Below are positions 11,503 through 23,333 of a stretch of DNA of 64,000 nucleotides, one piece after another (positions within the stretch are counted from its first letter, which is position 1; each line of letters opens with the position of its first letter). Position numbers and translations under genes: made by a program. The notes beneath the pieces were generated by a model. That model had not been told where the DNA came from and did not search any database. It saw only the letters and a list, made by a program, of their open reading frames with translations. The DNA comes from Mactra quadrangularis (Eukaryota > Mollusca > Bivalvia > Venerida > Mactridae): the NCBI GenBank assembly GCA_025267735.1, contig CM046303.1, positions 32,216,380 through 32,280,379 on the forward strand. Direction: 5' to 3'.

Positions 11503-11966
11503 GATGTTCCATGTAAATTATCAAGTGCAGTCATCACATTAACACACTAGCCTAAAGCCTGGAAATAGCATGGATGAAAGTTCACTTTTACAAACTTCTC
11601 CAAAGGCCAGGACTAGCATGAAAGAAAGCTTGTCTTTACCTATTATCGCGAAGCCAATCCGTATCACGGATAAAGGTTTTCAGTGCTGGTCCTGAAGTTT
11701 AAGATTTTGGGATCTTCAGAACTGCTCTTTTCCTATCTAAAAAGGCTGTAATGACTTCGTTCAGTCAAGGTGCAATTATAAGCTAACTTCATAATCCATT
11801 TTTTATTAACTAAATCTGTTCTTCTTCTTGAAAAGTTATGATACTAAATGCTGTAGATTTTTACTCTTGTTTTGGTAAGGTTGTAATAATCTATAGCAGA
11901 AATAGATCTGTACAAATACAGCCCATGTAATGCTGATGTGAACAAAGGGTCTATTGATATTTTGTT

Positions 11967-11972
11967 AATAAA
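11967..11972 (+). promoter_or_regulatory. Candidate polyadenylation signal of the Kelch gene
   Basis: This is the first AATAAA after the stop codon, 465 nt downstream, just before a MITE. In AT-rich DNA the hexamer is common, so this is only a candidate. Confidence 0.25.
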
Positions 11973-11996
11973 AACATCTTGCTTATTATTTCCATC

Positions 11997-12353
11997 AAGG
12001 TACTCATCCACAGATTTCAACTTAAATATCAACTTTTTCTGAAACTACCTAAATTGTACGGAACCATTTTTTGATGCAGGAAAGTAGTGTTCTGATAATG
12101 ATAATTTTAGTGCAAATGGACTGACAACTACAAATGATGGTGTTTCAAGTAGTAAAAATTTGCCCAGTATGTCATGGTATAGACACTTTATGTGCATTTT
12201 AGTGACTTTTATTGAATATTTCTAGGAATCTATAGATCAGTTTGTTTTGAAATTATAAGAACTTATGTTTTGACACAATTACAGACACTGAATGGTATTT
12301 TGAAAAATATAGAAAAATCTTAACCAAATCTGTGAACTAGTACCTCCTTTAAA
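11997..12353. mobile_element. MITE (CACAGATTT family), intact copy
   Basis: It runs from TACTCATCCACAGATTTCAA to TGTGAACTAGTACCTCCTTT, so both inverted ends are recognisable. It matches 49980-50333 in inverse orientation and supplies the uninterrupted empty site for the element nested at 5725-5978. Confidence 0.7.
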
Positions 12354-12804
12354 GAATCTGTTTCAATGAACTTATGTTACAAATACATGTATTGATATGA
12401 GGTGTTATTCTCCATTAATTGTGCCAATGAATATATCACAACAGTATCATAATGATATGACATGACACTGTGTGATAAAACTGGTGTGACAACCCATTTT
12501 GTAATAAAAACTCAAGTTGTAATATTTTTACAAAATATGTTATTACAAAATGGATTTCACATAATAACCTGTATTGTAATTAAACTTGAAATGTAATAAT
12601 GCATTTAGATGTATTATTTTCAATATGAAATATTGTTTGACCTAACTAGCCATAATTTTATGTCCAAATAGACAATATAGTTTCATTAACTTTAAGTAAT
12701 TGAAGCAAAAAACAAATTATTGAAAAATTTTATTACATGACAGGTTATTACACTAGTGATTACATGACTGTATAACATTCAGTATGAAACATGACTATGT
12801 GTTA

Positions 12805-13361
12805 CGAAGGCCAGTCAATAAATAACCAGCCTAACCTAATTCGAGTCAAGATCTACCTCTTCCTTTTCAATGTTATTTCCCTCTAGGGCTATACACTTGG
12901 GCCAACGGTGTTCAAGTGCCAACAGCTCAGAAATGAAGAAGTCGGGGTCCTTTCCATGGAACCTCTCCTCAACTGCCATCAAGACAGCAGATGGTTGAGT
13001 CTTGAACTTCTTTGGCCTTGGAGATCCTTGCCCTACACACTGACAACTCTAGGCTTTATATACTGGTTCATAATAATGTACCCAAATCTCATCCACAGTA
13101 AATAGATGCAAAACGAGATCATCTTTTGACCTCAGACGCTTCAACAATGTACTTCATACGGATGCTCTCGTACCCATTTGCTCATTGCTAATGGATTTCG
13201 GGACCCAATGGGTTGTAAGCTTGCACATCAATAAACAAATGCAAGATGGTTGAAATGGTACCAACCAAAATGCTTAGTGTTTGTTCTATTTCTTTGCCTA
13301 TCTAAGTATACCAGGTCTCTGATTTTATGTCATAGGCTGGTTATTTATTGACGAAACCTGG
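12805..13361 (-). pseudogene. Mariner element with decayed, internally deleted transposase
   Basis: The terminal inverted repeats (GTCAATAAATAACCAGCC core) are flanked by TA at 12803-12804 and 13362-13363. One minus-strand frame from about 13228 to 12836 carries mariner transposase pieces in order: HWVPKSISNEQ, a catalytic-type TVDEIWVHYYEP, SPRPKKFKTQPSA, then directly HRWPKCIALEGNNIEK near the normal C-terminus. The segment that should hold the second and third catalytic acidic residues is missing, and there are two in-frame stops. It cannot make an active enzyme. The family assignment rests on remembered mariner motifs. Confidence 0.8.
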
Positions 13362-13868
13362 TACAATTATAACCCATTTCATTATCATAAAAATCTATCA
13401 CAAATTTTCAAAGTCATATCATTGTACAGATTTTTTGTTGTAATTGCCAAATATTTGAAAATATTGTAGAAAATTGTCTTTAATGCTGCTAACAGTGGGT
13501 GAAATACAATCGGCCTTGAAATTTGAAATTCATCACTGAAAATCATCATGCAGTGGAAATGATGAAATGGGTCTTAAGTTTATGTGAATACACATGGTAA
13601 ATGTCTCAGTTATTGGAGTGTTTCATATTACATGTATTCATACCCCATGATTAGTTTTATCATAACAATAATGAAAACCATCTATATTGATGATCAGACA
13701 AAATTTATACATATCTCTTACTTCTATCACTATGTATACGAATCATGCTGTAAAATCAAGTTAATTGATATGAAATTTTGGTTTCGAGTTTTTTAAAATC
13801 ATGCTTATACTTTGTAATGTCTGACTTTGAATAATACATAATAATGTACAAAGATCTCAAGTTTACTA

Positions 13869-14135
13869 TCACCATTATCATCATTATCATTATTTTATTG
13901 TCATCATTATCATTAGCATAATTGTCATCATCAGTGTTTTAACGATCTTTAATTTCACCATCATTCTTACCATTATCACTATTATCATCATTATCATTAT
14001 CGTCCTTGCTATCACCATTACTATCATTATTTTGTCATTATCATTATCAACATCATTATTGTCATCATCAATATTGAATTCATCCTTAATTTCATCATCA
14101 TTAATCTCATCATCATTTTCATCACCATCATTATA
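13869..14135. repeat. ATC/ATT-rich microsatellite
   Basis: Imperfect repeats of TCATCATTATCATTAT and variants fill the region. On the minus strand it opens an acidic Asp/Asn-rich frame that is an artefact of the repeat. Confidence 0.85.
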
Positions 14136-14221
14136 CATGAATATGTAATTGTCTCAAATGATGTTTTTATATTGTCTCTTGATTTCTCTTATAATCATGT
14201 ACCTTGTATATGTAAGTATAC

Positions 14222-14955
14222 TAGGGCTGCAACGATTCGATTCGATACATCGAAACTCGATTGCAAGGGCGCCGATTCGATTTCGATTCGGGACCCGCGA
14301 GTTTCGATTCGATACTGACTTTGAACATGTTAACATAAGTTATAACGATAAAAGCAAAGGCTCACCTAAAAGACAAAGTACGTTGACAGTGAAACTGGGG
14401 TTAACTTTGTTACATTTTTCTAAAGTTTCCATCACGATTTAAGTAGCATGGAAACTCTGTTCCAAATATTTATTTACAGTATATGCCCCCAACGCTACGC
14501 AAATTGGGTCGGTGTGATTGAATTTTACCGGTCAAGTTTTGATGTTAGTTAATTCAAATTTTAATATATTTGCCTACAAAGCGTAGGTTTATGTTAAATG
14601 TACAGTAGTATATCAAGAACTGCATCTTTCTACAATTTATGCTCCATGCTGTTTATACTTTTTTAGTCGAAATTACAATTATAATACATTTTCGCGAACT
14701 TTACATTCGTACCCAAACCATTTCGTACTTGAAAAAAGCAAATATTAATTTAGCAGATTTTCGAGTTTCGTGTTATCAAATTTCAGTAACACTTTTAGTT
14801 AGTCCATATTATTTAGTTTTAAGCTCAAATTAATGTATAAATGCATATTTGAAGTAAATTATATTAATAAATGAATCGAATCGAAAAAAATCGAATCGAA
14901 AGAAAAAGTATCGAATCGCATCGAATCGACTTTCCTGTGAATCGTTGCAGCACTA
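14222..14955. mobile_element. hAT non-autonomous element, 734 bp, perfect TSD
   Basis: The ends TAGGGCTGCAACGATTCG and CGTTGCAGCACTA are inverted. An 8-bp duplication AAGTATAC flanks it exactly (14214-14221 and 14956-14963). Subterminal TCGATTCGAT repeats are arranged in opposite orientation at the two ends. No transposase is found. A decayed relative lies at 51785-52075. Confidence 0.88.
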
Positions 14956-15309
14956 AAGTATACAAATGTACTTTCTATTGTATGATTATATTGAACTGTC
15001 CGATTGCATGATTACACGGTCATCGCACACTGTATATATTATTTTCCGAGTTCTATATATAGAATTTTGCAATAGAAAATACAATGTGTAGGTTAAATAA
15101 GTGACGATATCTCTTCAGTCTGAATATTCGTACGGTTAAGTAAAATGCTTCAGAACATCTTTTTTTGAAAAGGGTGTGAGTTCGAACTCTAATGATGCCA
15201 TTTTTTACTCTTTGTATTGTTTGTTTTATTTTATTCAGCATCAATTTTTGAACTATAAATAAAACACTGAGATTTTTTTATTTTTTACAAAATTAAGAGA
15301 TAAAATATG

Positions 15310-15385
15310 TTTCTATTGGGATTCCAACCCACAACTAAAATGTTGGCAGTCTGACCGTGTTACCACTCAGCCACACAAACTTAGA
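15310..15385 (-). repeat. tRNA-like SINE head, degenerate
   Basis: On the minus strand the stretch has a tRNA-like layout (GTGGTAACACGG, then GTGGGTTGGAATCCC). The cloverleaf is not convincing, so I treat it as a SINE fragment. Confidence 0.4.
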
Positions 15386-16085
15386 TACTCATTGCTAATA
15401 AGATGCAATACATCACTGTTATGTGCTAACGATACATTCCATGTGAACTACCAAAATTTATCCGAGCATTAAATATTCTGTGTTATGTGACGTTTTAATT
15501 TATGCAATTGGACTGTTCAATATAATCGTACAATATCACTATTTCTTCCAGTGCTCCATTACTTGCTATGTTATATAAGCATGCTTCTCTATCACAATTT
15601 TAGATATAAAATATTGTGTTCTAGAACAGCGAAGTATCATACAACTAAATTGTCTGTTATAAAAATGCCTGAAATATGCAAAAAATTGATCTGATAAAAG
15701 TTGGTCATTTTTTTTAAAACTTTGTATTTACCTTAATTTGACCTTAGTATATATCACACTTTTTTCATTTTTAGATATATTTTTTGATGCTTTAAATACT
15801 TGGGATTAATTATTAGTCAATTAAACTTACTTTCTTACTAAACTGTAACACACCTGTCAATTTTATATTTCACTTAAAAAAATCAGCTGAAAGTTTTCTT
15901 TCCCCCTCATTTTGTTCATTTTGTTATGATGCTATCTATGAGTGATATATACTCATCAATTCATAGTATTTCAGTTAATTTATATAATCATTGTTCCAAT
16001 TATAGACTGCATGGTTGATTCTTAACATGACACTCTTAAACGATAATAGTAATGTTGTCAATTGAACCATTTATACCCTAAGTCA

Positions 16086-16293
16086 ATAGACTATATCCGG
16101 AATTCAAATATTTGGGTTTTCCCTTCCGATACAAACAAATTTTCACCGTTACAATGAAAACACGTGTACAAAGAACAATAGAATTTAATCCAAAGTTCGT
16201 GCTATTTAGCAATAATATGTAGAAAACTTTGTTTGTACTGCCTGTGCACGGACAGAAAAAACCATAAATTTGAATTCCGGATTAGGTCTATTG
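16086..16293. mobile_element. MITE, ~205 bp (TCCGGAATTCAAAT ends)
   Basis: The ends AATAGACTATATCCGGAATTC and GAATTCCGGATTAGGTCTATT are inverted. A close copy lies at 54423-54632 in opposite orientation, and decayed pieces at about 37500-37560, 47281-47405 and 57352-57470. No coding capacity. Confidence 0.8.
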
Positions 16294-16424
16294 TATAACT
16301 GTCAATGGTTCATTTATTAACTCTGCTGATTTATGTATAATTTTATCTATCAAGAGTACAGAAGTACAGTTGTCAATATTCAAATCAGTGGGGTTAATGT
16401 ATGCTCCTCTGGCAGTTGAATATA
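16294..16424. mobile_element. Small fold-back MITE (AACTGTCA ends)
   Basis: The left arm with ACTGTCAATGG...TTAACTC and right arm with GGGGTTAATGTATGC...GGCAGTTGAATA are inverted. A better copy lies at 41341-41461 and a fragment at about 10255-10335. Confidence 0.6.
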
Positions 16425-18844
16425 ATCTATCAGTATCCACATTGTCTAGTACCTAGTCTGTTCTGTTCTATTCTGTTATTTCTTGTTAGTATATTTTATA
16501 TTACTGGTAGGCTTGTGGAACAAACTACATTAACCCATATCATACTTAGAGTGATAACAATTTGTGCCAATGTTATTGTCTTCTCACTGCTTAGCCTGAC
16601 CTAGACAGGCACTGCAGACCCCAGTATTACAAACAAACTTAAGTACAAACTCAATAACAGTCTCAAGTGTTTTTGATCTCTTAATAGCATATCTATGCAG
16701 TTGGGATTGCTGTTATAAGATAATCATAATAATGAAACTATATAAAATGTATGAACATAAAAAATATATAGGTTTTATCAAAAACTTAAAGCCACAAACT
16801 CAAATTTTACTTAAGACTAAACTCAACATTTCATTAACAGACTCAAATCAATACAATTAAATTAAACCTTATCCAAACATGTAAGTCAGTTTTATTTCAT
16901 ATAATATAGCTTTAAAATCACTGTTTGGGTATTTAATGATACTACATTTGTTGTAAGATTGATTACATAAGTAAAATTAATGATCGAAACGTAAGATTGA
17001 GTTTGAGTACAAAGTTGAGTTTTTTCGTGAAACTGGGGCCAGGTAATCACTCTCACCATTATCAGCTAAATTATCTCAGCAGTGAGCTCAGCTTATCAGT
17101 AGTTAGGAATACAGCATGATAAGGGTTAAGTTTATTTTATTTTTTCTATAATTGAACAAAAAACTTATGTGTTTTATAAAATAGGAATGTTAGCATATGT
17201 TTTATATAGAGTAATTGATTTTAGTGTTTAATTTTGTTAATAAAAGTGCTAGTGTTTCTGTGTTTCTGTGAATCTGGTGTTTAAATGTACTAGCAGTCTT
17301 CTCCTTAACTGGTGATTACTGTAAAACAGGCAGGGAGGCAGAAAAAAGGGGTGGGGCTCATTAGAGGGTTTATGTTTCAATGTAACCTATTCCGCATAGG
17401 CTGGAGTGAGACAGGGCAGGGAGGAAAGAAAAATGGCAGAGTGCAGCACCCTGCTATTCTAAATTAGATAATCACTACCTTAACTCACTAGTTCAAAGTG
17501 TAGGGCTAGTTAAACTTTTTTTGGGCTAGTAAAAATGATTTGGGCTAATTTCAAATAAACAGGCTAGTTGATCATTTGGACCACAACTAAACAATACATT
17601 GAGCTAGTGCTTGTAAAAAATTAAGGATGAAAACTGTTGTAGTTATATTATTTGATATTTTAGTGATTTGAAATTGTTTTAATTGTTACATGTAAATAAA
17701 TGTTATTGTTAAATTTATATTATAATTATGTTGATGTCACTTTGATATTTGTGTACCTTATTATAGTTATGGGCAAATAACCATTTATGATCAGAATCAG
17801 CTGATTTTTGATTGATAGATTTATTTCATGAAATGAACAGATTAACATCATCAATTGGACATGAATGTTGAAAAAAAACATTTCCTTCATCATTGAAATC
17901 GGGGTACTTAAAAGTTTCGTTTATTATACATGTCTAACCATAACCTTTTATTAATAGCTTGTTTGCTTACCCAGCGGATAGTACTGGTGAACCCTTGCAA
18001 CAATTGTTAGGAGAATATTATGACCTCAAGAAGAATGTAGAACAAAACAAGAACTTTGAATGTGGATTGGTGATTTTACTACGCAAGACTAAATGATAAT
18101 TCTACATTGGATAATTAGATAATCAAAGTCTTTGGATAATTAAGCAATGATACTTCTTTACAAAATATAGAATAAGGCTTACGTTGATAGGTTACATTTA
18201 TAGTCCAACAGAATTAACCTGAGCTTGAACTACCTAATTATAATAATTACGCACTTCACTTACATTAAATCGTGAGTTTCCGTAAGCGTGTATGCGGTTA
18301 TACACATGTTTATAACAACCTATGTGATTATAATCAATTTATTAATAGTGTCGTGTAATTGTACTTTTAATTTTGGACACATTAGTTTTGAGGGAAACAA
18401 GTAAGTCAGCAATATTCACAGTTTCAAAGTATTATTCTTATGAAAACAACATTAATTGTTCAGTATGTTTATTTTGCCGAAAGCTTCCGATAAAGCGCGA
18501 TTTACAAATGAAGACAAAAATAGACTGTAAATACTGAGTTTAATATATTCTTGCATAAAGGTCAAGCTCAGGTTAATTCTGTTGGACTATATATTGCATT
18601 GATGCTGTAGAATGTTTTGAATGAAGTGGTTTTGTTCATTGACTGTAAACCTTTCTTCATTTTATGTTCATGAAACATCAGTAATGTAGATTTCCTCTAA
18701 TGCCAACTTACAGTCATTGATATATTTGAAAACCATGATAAATGATGACACATAAAATCATTATATTTTTTATTCATTTTTTAACCTTTTTGCATTTATA
18801 GAATACCATTCTGTTGCAAAATTGTTTTTGAATACTTAATGAAA

Positions 18845-18985
18845 GAGATTTATTATCTCCCTTTAATTTGGAAATACATAAAATGTAGTGTAATTCTAAA
18901 TGATAGTGAGTTATTATCTCCCTTTAATTTGGAAATAGTGTTATTCTAAATGAAAGTGAGTTGTTATCTCCCTTTAATTTGGAAA
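18845..18985. repeat. Minisatellite, ~54-62-bp units
   Basis: GTTATCTCCCTTTAATTTGG followed by AAATA...GTGTAATTCTAAATGA recurs at about 18852, 18911 and 18965, and again beyond the MITE at about 19480. The array is split by the insertion at 18993-19450. Confidence 0.75.
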
Positions 18986-18992
18986 TAGTGTA

Positions 18993-19450
18993 ACAATCTC
19001 TCATACAGAGTTGTCGATCCTTACAGTGATCTTTATCTCTGTTAACGTCTCGAAAGTAGTCCCAAACACGTGATCGTTTAAAACGATCATGTGACATGTT
19101 CAAAGGCTTGTCGTTGACAGTCCCTTAGCACTAAATTTTTGTCATAATTTTTAGCAATATCATCTATTGTTGACATTTTTTGTGGATGAGTAAAAAAGCC
19201 AAATTACTCAGAATAGGAAGACGTTTCACAAGAAAATAGTTCTTGTAAAAATAACTCTTTAAAAATTGGATTTCGCCTGTAATAAAATTATATTTCACGT
19301 AAAAATTTGAGATAATATATATAAAAGACGAATTACGCTTTAGATACAAAATCTAAATCATATTACTATTTTACAAGAATCTTGTAAAACCCGAGACGTT
19401 TACAGAGATATAGATCACTGTAAGGATCGACAACTCTGTATGAGAGATTG
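18993..19450. mobile_element. Long-TIR MITE, 458 bp, inserted in a minisatellite
   Basis: The ~58-bp terminal inverted repeats are almost identical (CAATCTCTCATACAGAGTTG at the left, its complement at the right, differing by single bases). Flanking 8-mers are ATAGTGTA and ATAGCGTA, a target duplication with one mismatch. Inside is a 27-bp near-palindrome at about 19066-19093 (CACGTGATCG...CGATCATGTG). No transposase. Confidence 0.8.
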
Positions 19451-19702
19451 ATAGCGTAATTCTAAATGAAAGTGAGTTGTTATCTCCCTTTAATTTGCTA
19501 ATGGTGTCATTCAATTAATTGTGATTTTATCCATACAAAATGATTGTTAATATAATGTAAAAAACCTTGCATGTTTGCTATTAACAGAGTTACTCATTGT
19601 TTTGGCTAATTATATTTGATTTTGACTTTTTACACGGTATAATTGTAAACTACTGGACAAGTAGTCTACATAAAGTGCATGCTGTAATTTTCATGTATGA
19701 AT

Positions 19703-19790
19703 ATGAATATCAATGGGTCAGGTCAAAACTAGTCTAACTACATGTAAATACAGAAAGATGTAGACTAGTTTTGAACTGACCTTTAGATAT
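19703..19790. mobile_element. Fold-back repeat (GGGTCAG / CTGACC family)
   Basis: The left arm GGTCAAAACTAGTCTAACTAC and right arm GTAGACTAGTTTTGAACTGACC are inverted. Related copies are at about 24436-24525, 51363-51455 and 53720-53805. Confidence 0.6.
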
Positions 19791-20179
19791 TTTAGTACCA
19801 GGATGGTTAATGGCTGAAGTGCATGATGTTTTAAATCATAAAAATATTATTTTTAGTTATGTTAACTATACTATGACATAGATTTATGTGACTTTTAATT
19901 GTTGAACTGATGTTTATGAATAAAAAATAAACATAACAATACTGTTGGTTTGTATATAGATTCAATCTGAATTCAAATTAATGAGTGTTCCCTGCAGTAC
20001 TGCCAATTGTTTGCCATTACAATTAAAAGTATGTGTAAACAATTCAAATAATTTCTGTTTCTTCTGATTTTCAACAATATAAATGTGTACAGTATGAGGT
20101 TTGTTATTTGTCAATGCAAGGGAAAACCTAATATTTTGAGTTCTAGAATACATTTTATAGCTCCAATTTTTATCAAATT

Positions 20180-20478
20180 TGATCAGCTACCCGACAAGCT
20201 CAGAGTGTAGTGTTATAAGTCTACTGATTGATGTTAACTTTTCGGGAGGGTCATACTTTCCTGGAGTTTGGGCCTGAAATAGTTTCTACATCCATTCTTC
20301 CTCCTACCACTGATTCTAAATTATGTAGAACAATTGTCAGTCACTGAAGGAAGTATGTGCCTAGAAACTTGTTAACAGCTAAATCAAGCGATATAGCCTC
20401 TCAAAGAAGGGTGAGGCGGTTGACTAACCACTGTGATATGACCTAAACAATGTGTTGCTATGACGTATTGGAGCGATT
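20180..20478 (+). mobile_element. tRNA-derived SINE, family B
   Basis: The copy has a diverged tRNA-like head (GTCTACTGATTGATG... GGGAGGGTCATACTTTC), a body (CTCCTACCACTGATTCTAAAT, TTAACAGCTAAATC) and 3' tail GTGTTGCTATGACGT. The same body appears at 45183-45482, 59490-59797 and 63742-64000. Confidence 0.75.
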
Positions 20479-20849
20479 AATGTATGAAGAGACCTCAATG
20501 ATGTTTATTGAAATTTAACATTAAGTCTCTGGTACTGATTAAATTTGACCTTAGCACAATAGTAGACTTTGTGTTTTCGATCCAGATGTCTCAGATTCGA
20601 TGTCCAGACTTGGCAGGGTACATTTTCAAAAAATATCTGAATTTGTTATCGATTTTTCTCCGAGGTGGTAGAATTGTCAGCTTCTTGAAGAAGGTAAGTA
20701 AGAACTGGTAAATGAAACAAGAAATATCTTTCGAAAAATTCGACACAGTGCAGGATTCATTATTTCAATTCTTAAATGAATTTTCAATATGAATATTATT
20801 TGTCTAAAATTAACGTTTTTTTCTGGACCTGCATATTGAAATTTATTTC

Positions 20850-20995
20850 AGGACAACCAATGATATTACATATTTTACTCTTTTCTCAATATCGGTAATT
20901 TCATTGGAAATATAGGAATGGTAGAGCAAACTATATTGGTTAAAAACTTAAAATATAGGTCAAATTTGACTTAGACAGCTGCGCCGAAAAAGTTG
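20850..20995. repeat. Dispersed repeat, inverted copy at 28195-28310
   Basis: The block with ACCAATGATATTACATATTTT and GACTTAGACAGCTGCGCC is repeated in inverse orientation at 28195-28310 (GGCGCAGCTGTCTAAGCC ... GTCCAATGATATTC). Class unknown. Confidence 0.6.
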
Positions 20996-22826
20996 CCGAG
21001 AAAGTTTTGGAAGATTTAGCCAAATACAGCATAACCAAAAATAAAGAATAGATGATCAGCGTAAAATCCAATTTAGAAAACAAAAAATGTAATTGTTAAT
21101 CTATAAACAGGGTTCTAGCGTACGTAAGGACAAAATAATTGGGTTTTTTTAAATTATTTTTTAATTATAACCCAAGGTAAATATTGTTTAAACATTGTTA
21201 AAATCAAAATGGTGTATTCAATCACTGAACAATGTTACTTTTAAAAGTAACAATAGCACTTTAAATCACAACCTATATTTTGTTGATTATTTTGCTAGTC
21301 GCTGATTTGTGAAATGAAGTTAAATGTAAAGCTATATAGTTCGTGTTTTATGTGGGGCGGAACAAGGTAGCAACAATGATAAATATCAGATATGGACATG
21401 CCTCGCAGCGAAATCTTAAAAACCTTTCATTTTGAAATAAAATTCTTTAAAACCATTAAAAGATTACTTCAAAAGTGAAAAAACTGTTTTTCAACATCGA
21501 ACCTTTATTTACTTTGAAATTGGATGCCCAATTTAAATTGAACAGTTTTAAACCGAATTGCATTTTTTGATATCAATATTGAGTTATAGTTTGTTGCGAC
21601 ACTGTTCGGAAACTGTTTTTGTGGAATCAATATTTAGTGTTTCATTGTGCTGTACTTCTGCTAGACCAAACGGTATATCTTATTGGGTTGGCAAGATCCG
21701 TAAACCATTCAAGAATCTGCACGTTTAAAACAACTTTCAGACGTAGAATGTTCATTCTTTGGGGTTTTTTTTGGCGTGAGGGAGGCAATTCTCACCAAAC
21801 AGCCCATCTAAGACGTTTTATATGTACATTGTAGTATCTTTGTAGATAGGAACAGAGCCGGTCGCCTATAGTTTAAACTGAATAAAATTTAATGTAAATG
21901 AAATTGGAAGGGTATATTTAATTGCCTGATCGGAAATGTCAAGTATTTCATATTACTCAATACATCAATATTATAAAGTCGTTTGCATGCTTTGTATTGA
22001 ATGAAGACTATGGCTATAGAAAACCTGACACTGTGTGCGTGGTGAGAGTCTTTGTACCATGTGCCATCAGCTGACGCCTAGATTCTCCCTCGTATACAAT
22101 ACTACACAGCACTTGTATTACATAGGTACATTGAAGCACGATTTATTTATATAATAATTAATAAATTTGTTCCATACAAAGTACCTATTGTATTGTTAAC
22201 AGATAAACATTATAGGTAGAAAATTATTATTATAACATAAATATGAATTCTTAAAAAACAAATCTATATTATTCAAACATTCAAAGATTTGCACTTCATT
22301 ATAAACGCTTAACACTTCAAATAAAGCCTTCTAATTCAATGTAAATCTTTTACTTCAAGTTTCCTTTTGGCAAAACATTTTGGCAGTAAATCGTATATAA
22401 AATAAATAACCTAAAGAAAAGAAAAATCGAATTTCTACAAAGTAGAATTGACTGTATTTAATATTTTAAGTAACCAAAACATATAAGGTGTTTTAATCCA
22501 TACTCGAATCGGCTACACACGCGCTACATACTATAAAACCTTTAATATATAGGATTTTTTTATGTACGGAAATCTCTATAGATTCTATATATTATCAATA
22601 CTACAGTTAGTCGTTACATAGTGTCTGCCTGGACTAAGCTATTATAGTTTTGATATAATGATATGAAATCGGTTAATGTTAATATTTTAAAGCAAATCAC
22701 ATTGTTAAGTCAAGTTGTGTTTGATCGGTGATATCTGATAAAATAGGGAATTATAAGCCTTCGATGAATAGGTATATATAATGTGAATGGACATATATAA
22801 TATATATATATATAAAGCCAAGAACA

Positions 22827-23333
22827 ATGCCATATATACACCACGACAAACCTAATGGATCATTTGTAAACTCTAAGTTACCACCGATCAGTTCAGTAGA
22901 TTATGTTCAGACTTTGTCACAGTCATGTGGACTTAACGCTGTGAATTATAGTATCGTACCACCGACGAGCTTAAGTATGGTAAGCCAGAACCCTCGTGTC
23001 GGAGGTGGCACCGGAGGGTCAGGCTCTAATAGCCTGATTTATCGTAGCATTCCTCCAAAACCTCATACATTTACTTTATCGGATATGTTAGAGCCGACTG
23101 CATCACAGAAAGGCGGTGGGGTACAAAATAAGAAGCTCGGACTCACCGGAAGTAGTTCGTCGGAATTCGCTAAGCGTTTTATGACTAGACCGACGACTCA
23201 ACCAAAAGTTGTGGAATTTAGTGTATCAAAAATGAGTGCTCAGAAACGACGACGTGGAATAAATGGATTCTTTCCTCCTGTGAAATTAAGATATTCGGCT
23301 AGACAAGAAAAAACTCCACCGGTTATTACAGAG
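22827..23333 (+). CDS. Unrecognised gene exon 1
   Basis: An open frame of 169 codons with higher GC and CpG-containing codons than its surroundings supports real coding. It ends at donor GAG|GTTTGTATT in phase 0; the frame closes ten codons into the intron. Confidence 0.72.

Larger units (their letters stand above)
11503..22826. other. Intergenic region between Kelch gene and the next gene
   Basis: No exon is supported across 11.3 kb. Open frames are short and lack splice context or protein resemblance. Recognisable content is repeats: a MITE at 12.0 kb, mariner remnant at 12.8 kb, microsatellite at 13.9 kb, hAT element at 14.2 kb, MITEs at 16.1-16.4 kb, a long-TIR MITE at 19.0 kb and a SINE at 20.2 kb. 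In 17.0-18.8 kb and 21.0-22.7 kb I see nothing specific beyond AT-rich sequence. Confidence 0.6.

Noticed and set aside
13890..14138. Acidic Asp/Asn-rich open frame on the minus strand
   Set aside because: It is the translation of an ATC/ATT microsatellite.
22811..22817. TATA box of the unrecognised gene
   Set aside because: TATAAAG lies about 10 bp before the ATG inside a TA microsatellite, too close for a standard promoter position.
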